In this document: in pieces, positions 51,161-59,029 of the stretch
Layout: every line of letters begins with the position of its first letter
Position numbering within the stretch: the first letter of the stretch is position 1
NCBI GenBank assembly: GCA_028284235.1
Contig: JANQSC010000011.1
Location: 32,951-96,950, forward strand
DNA length: 64,000 nt
Origin: Opitutaceae bacterium
GTDB taxonomy: Bacteria > Verrucomicrobiota > Verrucomicrobiia > Opitutales > Opitutaceae
Direction: 5' to 3'
The notes under the pieces: generated by a model
Told to the model about the DNA's origin: nothing
The model's input: only the letters and a program-made list of their open reading frames with translations
Database searches by the model: none
Made by a program: the position numbers and the translations under genes

Positions 51161-51805
51161 TTAGTCCGTATTTTCTACTTCCCCCTGTAGTTGAGCCACC
51201 AGCGAATTGGCGGCGTCGCTCACCCGTTTAAGTTGTCGGTTGGTCTCTGTGAGCATCCGTGGATACCACTCGTAACGTTTACGTAGTCGCCTCTTATCCG
51301 TATCGTAGAACTCGTCGAGACCATTATCTAGGTTGGGCGCCAACTGGGTGGTCATAACTTCGTCGAACGCAGTGATTCTACCCACTGCGAATCTGAGAAC
51401 CGTATAATATGATTCGATATGGCCTATCGTTTCAATATCCAGAACTTCGAGACCGCCAGCCTGAAGCATCGCGCTCCAGAAGTCGGAACTCAAACCGCTA
51501 CCTCCCATTGGAATGGCCTCGAGACTTGGCATTTCGCCATTTTCGTACGCCTCGATAAATGGCCCGTAGTGCTGGAGCTCGAACTCTTCACTTACTTCTC
51601 GAAGTTCGCCCAAGTAAACTTCAACGTTTCGCAGCAATGCCAAAAGGATCTGCTCCCGTTGTCGTTCCGCTTCCCTACCGTCGTTCCAGCGGTCGAGTGA
51701 AAACGCAGCGTAGACACCCACAAACACGATCAGCAGCTCAATAAGAACCGTGCGCAATCGCTTGAATAGATCTCGATACTTTTTATTAGAAAAAAACTTT
51801 AGCAT
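51161..51805 (-). CDS. Membrane-anchored protein of unknown function (DUF6090-like)
   Basis: A 214-residue protein. A cytoplasmic basic start is followed by one membrane helix (residues about 18-38, VLIELLIVFVGVYAAFSLDR) and a soluble helical domain. The ELLIVFVGVYAAFSLDRWND pattern is the same as in the DUF6090-type family (LIVxGVxxAxxxxxWxD), whose role is not known. The gene stands alone, facing the same direction as the SIMPL-like gene downstream. Confidence 0.7.
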   Translation of the reverse strand: MLKFFSNKKYRDLFKRLRTVLIELLIVFVGVYAAFSLDRWNDGREAERQREQILLALLRNVEVYLGELREVSEEFELQHYGPFIEAYENGEMPSLEAIPMGGSGLSSDFWSAMLQAGGLEVLDIETIGHIESYYTVLRFAVGRITAFDEVMTTQLAPNLDNGLDEFYDTDKRRLRKRYEWYPRMLTETNRQLKRVSDAANSLVAQLQGEVENTD

Positions 51806-52013
51806 GCCTATATCGAACCTCCTTAGAAACCGAGATCAACGAGCCTTTCGAAGACTCTCTCGAAACACAACAGAAGAATAATCGCGAGAAGCATGCCTCG
51901 CTTCGACTCAGAGCTCTACTAATTCCCCTAAACAAAGGAAGCAACTCCACTGCGCGACCGCTTTACCGCTTGCCTGACTGATAGCGCCTACGTTAGCCTC
52001 GCGGATCTTCGAA

Positions 52014-53300
52014 ATGAAGCGCCCCCTCCCCTTGATCGTACTATTCGCGTCTTTCGCAATTTGCCCGTCCACCCTAGTCGCGCAGCTTTTGCCGGATCGC
52101 TCGTCGGAGCTTCAAGCGCGAATCGACTCTTCGCAAGGAAACCTCATTCTCGACGCGGGAACCTACGTTCTGGATCGAAGCCTTCAGTTCGACTTGTCCA
52201 AACTGGATGGAGTAGCAGTCAAGGGCAATGGATCCGTGACCCTTATCATGCGCGGGCCCGGCCCGGCCTTGCGTTTCGTAGGAACGCACGAAGGCACTGC
52301 AAATCCGTCGACATTCAAGCCGCAAACCTGGAAACAGCGCATGCCATTGATTACTGATATTGAAATAGTCGGGGCACACGCGGATGCCGATGGTATCGAA
52401 CTTGTCGGTACCGTTCAGGCGATCGTCGACCGCGTTGCGGTTCGCCACGCCCGACATGGCATCCGTTTACGGAAACGGAATCGAAACGTCATCATTTCGA
52501 ATTGCCATCTCTATGAAAACTCAGGTGTCGGGCTCTATTTGGACGACATTAACCTCCACCAGATCAATGTCGCCAACTCCCATATTAGCTACAACCGCCA
52601 AGGCGGAGTGGTCGTAAGGGATGGGCAAGTACGCAATTTGCACATAACCGGGTGCGATATCGAAGGCAATATGCCCGCCGACGCGACCCCGACACGCGCC
52701 GCCAATGTCTGGATCGATCTTTCCGCCCGCAAATCCGACAGTTCGGTCGCGGAAGTGGCGATTACCGGCTGTACCATCCAGCATTCCTCGAATCGCGGCC
52801 GCGAACCTGCTATCGCCCCTGGAGGGGCCAATATACGAATCGAGGGACGACCCGACTATCCAGTCGATACGGTTACGATTGGAAACAACATTCTTAGTGA
52901 CGCATCGATTGGCATAGACATCCATCTCGCCAAGGACGTCGCTCTAACCGGCAACGCCTTTTTCACCTCGATGCCCGGCGATTTGCGCGTCGAGCGCAGC
53001 CAACGGATTCTGGTAACCGGCAACACCTTCAACCCGCGACAAGATTGGTCGATCGGCGGAATCGTCTTTCGCGACTCTAACGATTGTATTTTCAATGCCA
53101 ATACCGTTCGCGGATCTCGAAATCCGGAAGCGGCGATCCTGTTGGAGCGATGCGAAGGCATCCGCATTTCCGATTGCATCCTAAGCGAAAACGATCACGG
53201 CATCGTTCTGCGCGACTCCATCGACTGCGAAATAGTCGACACGCGAATCAAATCCCCTCGAAAAGGCGGACAACCCATAAGCCGCGTGAACTCGGATTAG
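52014..53300 (+). CDS. Secreted right-handed beta-helix protein
   Basis: A 428-residue protein with a signal peptide (MKRPLPLIVLFASFAICPST, cleavage near LVAQ). The rest is a pectate-lyase-like parallel beta-helix: short repeats such as VIISNCHLYENSGVGLYLDD, INVANSHISYNRQGGVVVRD and LTGNAFFTS. Such folds are common in polysaccharide lyases and in non-catalytic binding proteins; catalytic residues cannot be assigned. It is a single-gene plus-strand unit, ending before the second-family hairpin repeat. Confidence 0.85.
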   Translation: MKRPLPLIVLFASFAICPSTLVAQLLPDRSSELQARIDSSQGNLILDAGTYVLDRSLQFDLSKLDGVAVKGNGSVTLIMRGPGPALRFVGTHEGTANPSTFKPQTWKQRMPLITDIEIVGAHADADGIELVGTVQAIVDRVAVRHARHGIRLRKRNRNVIISNCHLYENSGVGLYLDDINLHQINVANSHISYNRQGGVVVRDGQVRNLHITGCDIEGNMPADATPTRAANVWIDLSARKSDSSVAEVAITGCTIQHSSNRGREPAIAPGGANIRIEGRPDYPVDTVTIGNNILSDASIGIDIHLAKDVALTGNAFFTSMPGDLRVERSQRILVTGNTFNPRQDWSIGGIVFRDSNDCIFNANTVRGSRNPEAAILLERCEGIRISDCILSENDHGIVLRDSIDCEIVDTRIKSPRKGGQPISRVNSD

Positions 53301-53311
53301 TTCTCGACGGG

Positions 53312-53384
53312 GCAAACCCACCGAGACGTCGGGTTCCACCAGTTCCTCAAATAGAGGTGGAACGCGACGTCCCGGCGCGTTTAT
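53312..53384. repeat. Second hairpin-repeat family, copy 2
   Basis: The left arm at 53312-53340 (GCAAACCCACCGAGACGTCG, GGTTCCACC) pairs imperfectly with the right arm at 53356-53384 (GGTGGAACGCGACGTCCCGG, CGCGTTTAT). The right arm is the inverse of the left arm at 48633. It lies in the gap between the convergent beta-helix and HAD genes and may serve as terminator for both. Confidence 0.72.
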
Positions 53385-53402
53385 CTTCGGAAGCCAAAAC
53401 CC

Positions 53403-54248
53403 TCAATCCCTCCTTCCCCCGTTCACGCAATCCCGAAGCACCCCCACTGCCCGAGCGAAGGCGGACTCCGGGGGGCCGGCAGGCGAAATCGAATCAGCGG
53501 CCGCCTTGGCTTCGTCCCATCCCGACTCCATGGCAACCGAGTAGCCCGCTAGGTCGAACATTTGCACATCGTTAGGCGCATCGCCAAAAGCGGCCAACTC
53601 GCTGGCGTCGATACCCAAGTGAGCCAGCAGGGGCTTTAAACCGTGCGCTTTCGAAGTGCCAAGCCCCGCGAATTCCAAGAGATTCTTCAAGGTACGAACC
53701 TTGTAAAGGTCCCAGGCAAGCACTCCCGGCAAGTTCTCCGCCGCATCGACTTGCTCCTCGGGCCCGACAAGGGCGACTTTGAAAATCGACTCCTTGAGGA
53801 TTGTCTCCTTGTCCGTAAGCGTAGGCCGGACGCAGGCCAAGTCAGTATAGTAGTCGGTCCACTCGTTCTCTTCGAAACAAAAAATTCCTCCTTTCGCGTA
53901 TACAACGACTGAATACCCAGCGCTCCGGCCGATATCGATGATGGACGCCGCTTTCTCAGTCGGAAGATGGTTGTCGTAAAGGACGGTCGCGCGATCCACG
54001 CTCGCGGCAAACGATCCCTGGGCCGAAACCATCCAGTTGACCTGGGGCAGTTGGCGGGCAAAGGGAAGCATGCTGATGTGGTGGCGACCGGACGCCAGGA
54101 TGATCTCCAGACCATTGGCGTGAAGCGCGTCGACCGCCGCCAAGTTCGCAGCGCTGATTGTCAGATCATGGCTGAGAAGCGTCCCATCGAGATCGATCGC
54201 GACCGCTTTGAATGGGTGAAATTCCTTTGAGGTTGCCGGCATATTCAA
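53403..54248 (-). CDS. Cof-type HAD phosphatase
   Basis: A 281-residue cytoplasmic enzyme. Motif I is IDLDGTLLS (nucleophile Asp19, Asp21), motif II lies near IILASGRH, the Lys of motif III in AHGLKPLL, and motif IV is FGDAPNDVQMF. The cap between about 90 and 200 is of the C2B (Cof) type. Cof-type enzymes dephosphorylate small sugar phosphates and cofactors; the substrate is unknown. Motif IV reads GDAPND where GDGxND is most common. Confidence 0.92.
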   Translation of the reverse strand: MNMPATSKEFHPFKAVAIDLDGTLLSHDLTISAANLAAVDALHANGLEIILASGRHHISMLPFARQLPQVNWMVSAQGSFAASVDRATVLYDNHLPTEKAASIIDIGRSAGYSVVVYAKGGIFCFEENEWTDYYTDLACVRPTLTDKETILKESIFKVALVGPEEQVDAAENLPGVLAWDLYKVRTLKNLLEFAGLGTSKAHGLKPLLAHLGIDASELAAFGDAPNDVQMFDLAGYSVAMESGWDEAKAAADSISPAGPPESAFARAVGVLRDCVNGGRRD

Positions 54249-54471
54249 GCCTTCAAGCTCAATTCGCAGCCAATTGCACGCGCATTGTGAAACTGTCGCC
54301 GACTTTTTGCAGACGACTTGATAGAGACAATCCTCCCATAAAGAAGACTAAGGTCACGAAGTGGAGGTCAGGCTGTCGACTGGTTTCCGTCGCGCCCTCT
54401 GTGTCCTTCGCGGGAAAAATCCTCATTTTTTCTGTGCGATTTTAAGGTCCTGTGGCGCTATTGTACGAGGT

Positions 54472-56055
54472 ATGAAGGAAGATCGCGAATTGTTGCGCCA
54501 GTTTAAAGCGGAAGGATGCCAGGAAGCGTTCGGGGAAATTGTTCAACGACACTTGGATCTGGTGTACTCGGTTGCGATGCGACAGGTGGCGGGCGACGCC
54601 CATTTGGCCAAGGATGTGTGCCAAGAGGTGTTCGCCGCGCTGGCCCGAAAAGCGAGTAGGCTAAAAGATAGGCAGGTAGTGAGTGGATGGCTTTACTACG
54701 CGGCCAAGTTCGAGGCGAGCCGAGCCGTGCGAAACGAGGTTCTCAGACGAACCCGCGAACGAGAGGCAGGCATGGAACAGGAATATCTTGATGAATCGGA
54801 ACCCCAAGTCGATTGGGAACAAGCGCGACCGTTTCTCGACGAAGCCATCGCTACATTAAAGGAAGGAGATCGGGACGCCCTCTGCCTGCGCTTCTACGAA
54901 AGCCGTCGGTTCAAAGAAATCGGCGAACGTCTGGACGTGGGCGAAAATACCGCTCGAATGCGCGTCAATCGGTCCTTGGACAAACTACGCGCCCTTCTCC
55001 GAAAGAAGGGCATCCAGTCCAGCGCCGCGACCTTGGCAGCCGCCCTGGGCGGACAAGCGGCAACCGCCGCCCCAGCAGGACTCGCCACCGTGATCTCCTC
55101 CAGCGCTGTCGCCGCCACGGGATCTGGCTTTTTCTTAACCACTATTGGAATTATGAATACAACCAAAGTAGTAGGCTTAGCAGCAGGAGCAGTGGTTGCC
55201 GTCGGATCGGCCGTCTATATTACCCAGGAAAGGGGGACTCCAGAACCGGCAACCGAATATCGAATCGTGGACACAGCGAACATCTCGTCTTCGGGAGCAA
55301 CCGCGCCTCCGCCGCCAGAGGAAATTGATACTCTAGAGGAGGATGAGGCGACCGATCCTTTGGAAACGGCGGAGGAACGATACGAGCGCCGCAAGGCCGA
55401 ACTCCTTCAACTGAACCAAACGGGAGAACTCAGCGACCTCGAACACATGCTCCGTCAAACGATTCTCAACAACGAGTTCGCCATGAGTCGGAAGAAGGAG
55501 AACCCAACTGGGGGAGCAATGTCCAAGGAAGAACAACAGGTACTAAAACGTTTCAACGAGTTAAGAAGAACCGACCCAGAATCAGCCAATGACTACCTAT
55601 TGGCAAATATGAGCGAGGATTCCTCCCGAGCGATGTTCTTTATGGGCGGTAGCTTGTTCGGAGCAGATGGAAACATCGATATGGCAGTAGACTTTTTCAA
55701 GACGGGTATTGAACGGAGCGGCGGTCAAAACCAGAACCTCGATCGGCGCCTCAACCGAAGTCTCGGAATCATGCTCGTCCAGCAAGAACGGTTGGACGAA
55801 GCAAAACCGTATTTACAGGAGGCAATCTATCTCTCAAACGAACCTGACAACGTCCTTCATGGACTCTACGGATTGGCGGAAGTGAATGCAGGTAACTTTG
55901 CAGCTGCGGAGTACCACTACCGAAAGGCGGTCGATCTAAATCCCGAAGTACGGGATTGGTCGCTTGGTCTCTCCAGGGCCTTGATCAATCAAGAGAAGTA
56001 CCAGCAAGCAAACGAAGTGTTGCACAACCTGCTAGAACGAATCGCCGAAGAGTAG
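54472..56055 (+). CDS. ECF sigma factor fused to membrane helix and TPR domain
   Basis: A 527-residue protein. Sigma region 2 is about residues 5-80 (EAFGEIVQRHLDLVYSVAMR, DVCQEVFAALARKASRL) and region 4 about 120-185 (LKEGDRDALCLRFYESRRFK, RLDVGENTARMRVNRSLDKL). After an Ala-rich linker there is one membrane helix (TKVVGLAAGAVVAVGSAVYI, about 226-245), an acidic linker and a periplasmic TPR domain from about 375. The TPR end is similar to the end of the BlaR1-like protein at 59030. The ATG at 54472 follows a GAGG site; a longer frame upstream is rejected. It is one of three ECF genes here that may signal from the membrane. Confidence 0.9.
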   Translation: MKEDRELLRQFKAEGCQEAFGEIVQRHLDLVYSVAMRQVAGDAHLAKDVCQEVFAALARKASRLKDRQVVSGWLYYAAKFEASRAVRNEVLRRTREREAGMEQEYLDESEPQVDWEQARPFLDEAIATLKEGDRDALCLRFYESRRFKEIGERLDVGENTARMRVNRSLDKLRALLRKKGIQSSAATLAAALGGQAATAAPAGLATVISSSAVAATGSGFFLTTIGIMNTTKVVGLAAGAVVAVGSAVYITQERGTPEPATEYRIVDTANISSSGATAPPPPEEIDTLEEDEATDPLETAEERYERRKAELLQLNQTGELSDLEHMLRQTILNNEFAMSRKKENPTGGAMSKEEQQVLKRFNELRRTDPESANDYLLANMSEDSSRAMFFMGGSLFGADGNIDMAVDFFKTGIERSGGQNQNLDRRLNRSLGIMLVQQERLDEAKPYLQEAIYLSNEPDNVLHGLYGLAEVNAGNFAAAEYHYRKAVDLNPEVRDWSLGLSRALINQEKYQQANEVLHNLLERIAEE

Positions 56056-56060
56056 GATCT

Positions 56061-56157
56061 CCCGCAGATTACGCAGATGTTCGCAGACAATTGGGCAGGA
56101 TGTCTGGTAGGTTGAGGATAGGCTCCTTTGTCTGCGAACATCTGCGTAATCTGCGGG
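56061..56157. repeat. Perfect 30-bp inverted repeat with 37-base centre
   Basis: CCCGCAGATTACGCAGATGT, continuing TCGCAGACAA, at 56061-56090 is the exact inverse of 56128-56157. The element begins 5 bases after the stop of the sigma-TPR gene. The motif is the kind of dispersed repeat that occurs many times in genomes of this group; no second copy lies in this window. The remainder of the 309-base gap to 56364 holds no gene. Confidence 0.8.
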
Positions 56158-56364
56158 CTTGGCGCATCGCTCGCAATTCCCTCCTCGTTCCCGCTTGAGC
56201 GCGGCGATCAATCGTCGCGCAAAAAAACTGCTGGCCAAAGAGTTCGGACTCATCAAGACATTGACTAGCGAGAGCCTCCCTAACCTTCGAACTACGCTCG
56301 ATTCGATTCAATCTCGCGGATCGCGACGAGCCTGCCTCACTTTTCGATTCCTCAGACCGAACCT

Positions 56365-56937
56365 ATGCGCGATTGGTTGATCTTCATATTTGCGACAACG
56401 GCGCTCGCCGTTTCCCTGTCGATATTTTCGAACGCCGTTGACGTTAGCTCCCCAATTTTCGCCCTTGCCGCAATGTTCGTTCCCCTGGGTTTTCTACGCT
56501 ACCTCTACCGAGCGGCCCCCTTTGGCGTCCCGAACTACTTCGATCAAGTCCGCCCATGGAAGTACGACAAGGAACGTTGTCGCAAACTAGGGATCTTGAC
56601 CTTCGGGAAAGTCTTGAGAAACACGCCGCTCCGAAAGGGCGCCCCGCGCATCTACTTGAAAGCGTGCAAGGAACCCGCTGAAGTGCTGCCACACGCCAAG
56701 CAAGCGGAAGCCATCCATTTTTGGGCATTCGTTCTCGGGATGCCCTATTTGATTCTCTGCGTCATATTCTCTTGGTGGTCCGCCGCCCTCGTGTCAGCAG
56801 CCGTTCAAATCTGCAGCAACATCTACCCGTTCTTCCACCTGCGATACACGCGGAGCCGCCTCTTGATCCATATCGGGCGAAGCAAGTCCGCCGAATGCCT
56901 CTCCAGCCCGGCCGGCGCAATGATGAGCTACGACTGA
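56365..56937 (+). CDS. Membrane protein, CrtO-like acyltransferase family (tentative)
   Basis: A 190-residue protein with helices at about 4-22 (WLIFIFATTALAVSLSIF), 30-47, and two more after residue 115. The pattern HFWAFVLGMPYLI, CSNIYPFFHLRYTRSRL resembles glycosyl-4,4'-diaponeurosporenoate acyltransferase (CrtO) family members, where N-x-Y-P and R-Y-x-R-x-R are conserved. No carotenoid genes are nearby. It is moderately likely that this is a lipid or carotenoid acyltransferase-like membrane protein. Confidence 0.55.
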   Translation: MRDWLIFIFATTALAVSLSIFSNAVDVSSPIFALAAMFVPLGFLRYLYRAAPFGVPNYFDQVRPWKYDKERCRKLGILTFGKVLRNTPLRKGAPRIYLKACKEPAEVLPHAKQAEAIHFWAFVLGMPYLILCVIFSWWSAALVSAAVQICSNIYPFFHLRYTRSRLLIHIGRSKSAECLSSPAGAMMSYD

Positions 56938-57022
56938 TTGCCTGTTTTCACCAGCAGATCGTCGCGGATAATAAAAGCAACCAAATCAGGAGATCGATTC
57001 CTGTGGCCTACTCTTAAGGTCT

Positions 57023-58810
57023 CTACGGACGGTTATACCCTTCCACGAAATTCATAAACCTAGGATCTTCCTGCCCAATGAATTCACCCGAAGTTGGATC
57101 CAGTTGGATAAAGGATGCCCATCCGACATTCGAAAATCTCTTAGATTTAGGGACCTCCTCGTAAAGAGCTCCCAGTTCAGACAGTTCTTCTAGAAACTCC
57201 TCTGAATAGGTGCCTTCGACGATTTTAGTCGCGCCGCTCGGATAGTTTCTAACCAACCATTGCGGCGTGTTCACTATTGACGCAATATCGAAGTCACCCC
57301 CAACAAAACGCAGCAGTACGCGGCTCGTTTCTCGAATAAGCCCTCTTCCAATTGTCGAGACAGCAAATACGGGCTCATCGTCCTCGAAAACGATGACGGG
57401 CGGAATCGAAGTCAAAACATAATCACCAGGCTTCTGTTTCGACCAATGATAGTAGTTTATGCTTGCCGCATCCGCGATGGGTATACCTTCAACTACGATT
57501 CCAGTTGATCCCCAGATCGAAGTATTAATTGAGTGAGTCAAAGCAGCAATGTTGCCTTCCTCATCAACCACCACTATGGCCGCAGAGTGCTCTGAAATAT
57601 TATCCTTGGCTTGGATCAATTCCGGAAAATTTGCTTTTAGTTTCTCTTGGGCGTAAGATAGTTTGGCGCATTGTTCCATACTCCAGCCTTCCGGATCCAA
57701 ATTGAACATTATTTCAGCAAGGTAGGACGTCTTCGCGAGTCGGCTAAATGCTTCCGGAGATTCCCAGTAAGGAGGCAAATCCATCAGCCCTGACGCGAGC
57801 GCCATATTAAGCGACAACAATACACTTGCGCTACCTTTCGTGCGAGCCGCGTAGATCTTGCTCTTTCCAAACGTTGCAGTCAATGGATCGCGCCACTCGG
57901 GCGCATACTCCTTCAGATCATCGATGGTAACGTTGCCGCCCTCATTCTGGATTGCATCCACATACGCTTCCGCCCATTTCCCAGAATATATATAGCTGGC
58001 GCCCTCGCTGGCTATCGCGCGCAGCGTTGCCGCCGTCTCCCGTTGAAAAAACCTATCCCCCACTTGCGGAAAGGCCTCGCCGCCACCCTGAAGAAACGCT
58101 TTGCCGCTATCGGTGCGGCCAAGGACCTTCGCTCGACCTTTTATCCAGCTATTCAGTACCCGGCCAACCTCTATCCCATTCTCGGCGTAATGAATCGATG
58201 GGGCAAAGAGCTCTGACCATTCAAGTCGGCCATGCCTCTTGTGCAGAGCTTCCATTCCCGCCATAAATCCCGGCACCAGAGTCTTCCTGCCTTGACCACC
58301 CTCCAGTTCAGTAGTCGAAGGGATAGGTTGAACCTCCTTTTCACCTTTATAGGTTTTCCACGGCGCAGATAGCGTCTGCACCGTCTCTGTCGAGGCATCA
58401 TAATAGACCACTTCAACGACGCCCGCATACGATACAACAGAACCCGCTGTAGTGGCAATCTGCGTCAATGCGACCGTTATTGCTGCATCAGCTGCAGAAC
58501 CTCCCTCTTTTAACGCTCGCAATCCTGCTTCCATCGCAATTGGCGAAGCTGAGGCCGAAATCATCCCACCCGAAACCCGCGTTTGCCTAGCCTCAGACGG
58601 CAAAGGCCTTAACTCTTTGGACTCGATTTGCGCCCGTATCTCCGCAGGCCAATCAGCCGGATCGAGCGCTGCATCTAGTCGCGCTAGAATCAGGCAAGGG
58701 AACAGAACGCAACTCAGTATAAATTTTCCGGAAATATATCTACCGCTATAGGTGTTTGAAAACGTTTCCCTTATCGTATTCAGGCAGGTTGGGGAGTTTA
58801 AAGCATTCAT
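57023..58810 (-). CDS. Gamma-glutamyltransferase-family protein
   Basis: A 595-residue protein with an uncleaved or late signal (GKFILSCVLFPCLILARLDA, about 29-48). Family landmarks are GGMISASASPIAMEAGLRAL, EGGSAADAAITVALTQIATT, YAENGIEVGRVL and LTHSINTSIWGSTGIVVEG. At the N terminus of the small subunit the usual Thr nucleophile is replaced: the segment HSAAIVVVDEEGN puts Ser409 where E. coli Ggt has Thr391. Self-cleavage could still use serine, or activity may be lost. It is a monocistronic minus-strand gene. Confidence 0.85.
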   Translation of the reverse strand: MNALNSPTCLNTIRETFSNTYSGRYISGKFILSCVLFPCLILARLDAALDPADWPAEIRAQIESKELRPLPSEARQTRVSGGMISASASPIAMEAGLRALKEGGSAADAAITVALTQIATTAGSVVSYAGVVEVVYYDASTETVQTLSAPWKTYKGEKEVQPIPSTTELEGGQGRKTLVPGFMAGMEALHKRHGRLEWSELFAPSIHYAENGIEVGRVLNSWIKGRAKVLGRTDSGKAFLQGGGEAFPQVGDRFFQRETAATLRAIASEGASYIYSGKWAEAYVDAIQNEGGNVTIDDLKEYAPEWRDPLTATFGKSKIYAARTKGSASVLLSLNMALASGLMDLPPYWESPEAFSRLAKTSYLAEIMFNLDPEGWSMEQCAKLSYAQEKLKANFPELIQAKDNISEHSAAIVVVDEEGNIAALTHSINTSIWGSTGIVVEGIPIADAASINYYHWSKQKPGDYVLTSIPPVIVFEDDEPVFAVSTIGRGLIRETSRVLLRFVGGDFDIASIVNTPQWLVRNYPSGATKIVEGTYSEEFLEELSELGALYEEVPKSKRFSNVGWASFIQLDPTSGEFIGQEDPRFMNFVEGYNRP

Positions 58811-59029
58811 GATTCGAAGGGCCAGCCGTTAAAGCGCGTATTGATTTATTTCGAGCAAATTGACCATAGACCATATTCTATATCGATGTGATCCGTCCAT
58901 TTTTCCAAAACACTCATTTCATATAGTGAAAGAACAGAAATCACTGAATTCGTCGAATATGCTCTCGAGTCCGAAGAAAGAGACCGCCCTCCCTAAAACC
59001 AGGGGACCCATTTTCAAGAACGCCTATTT

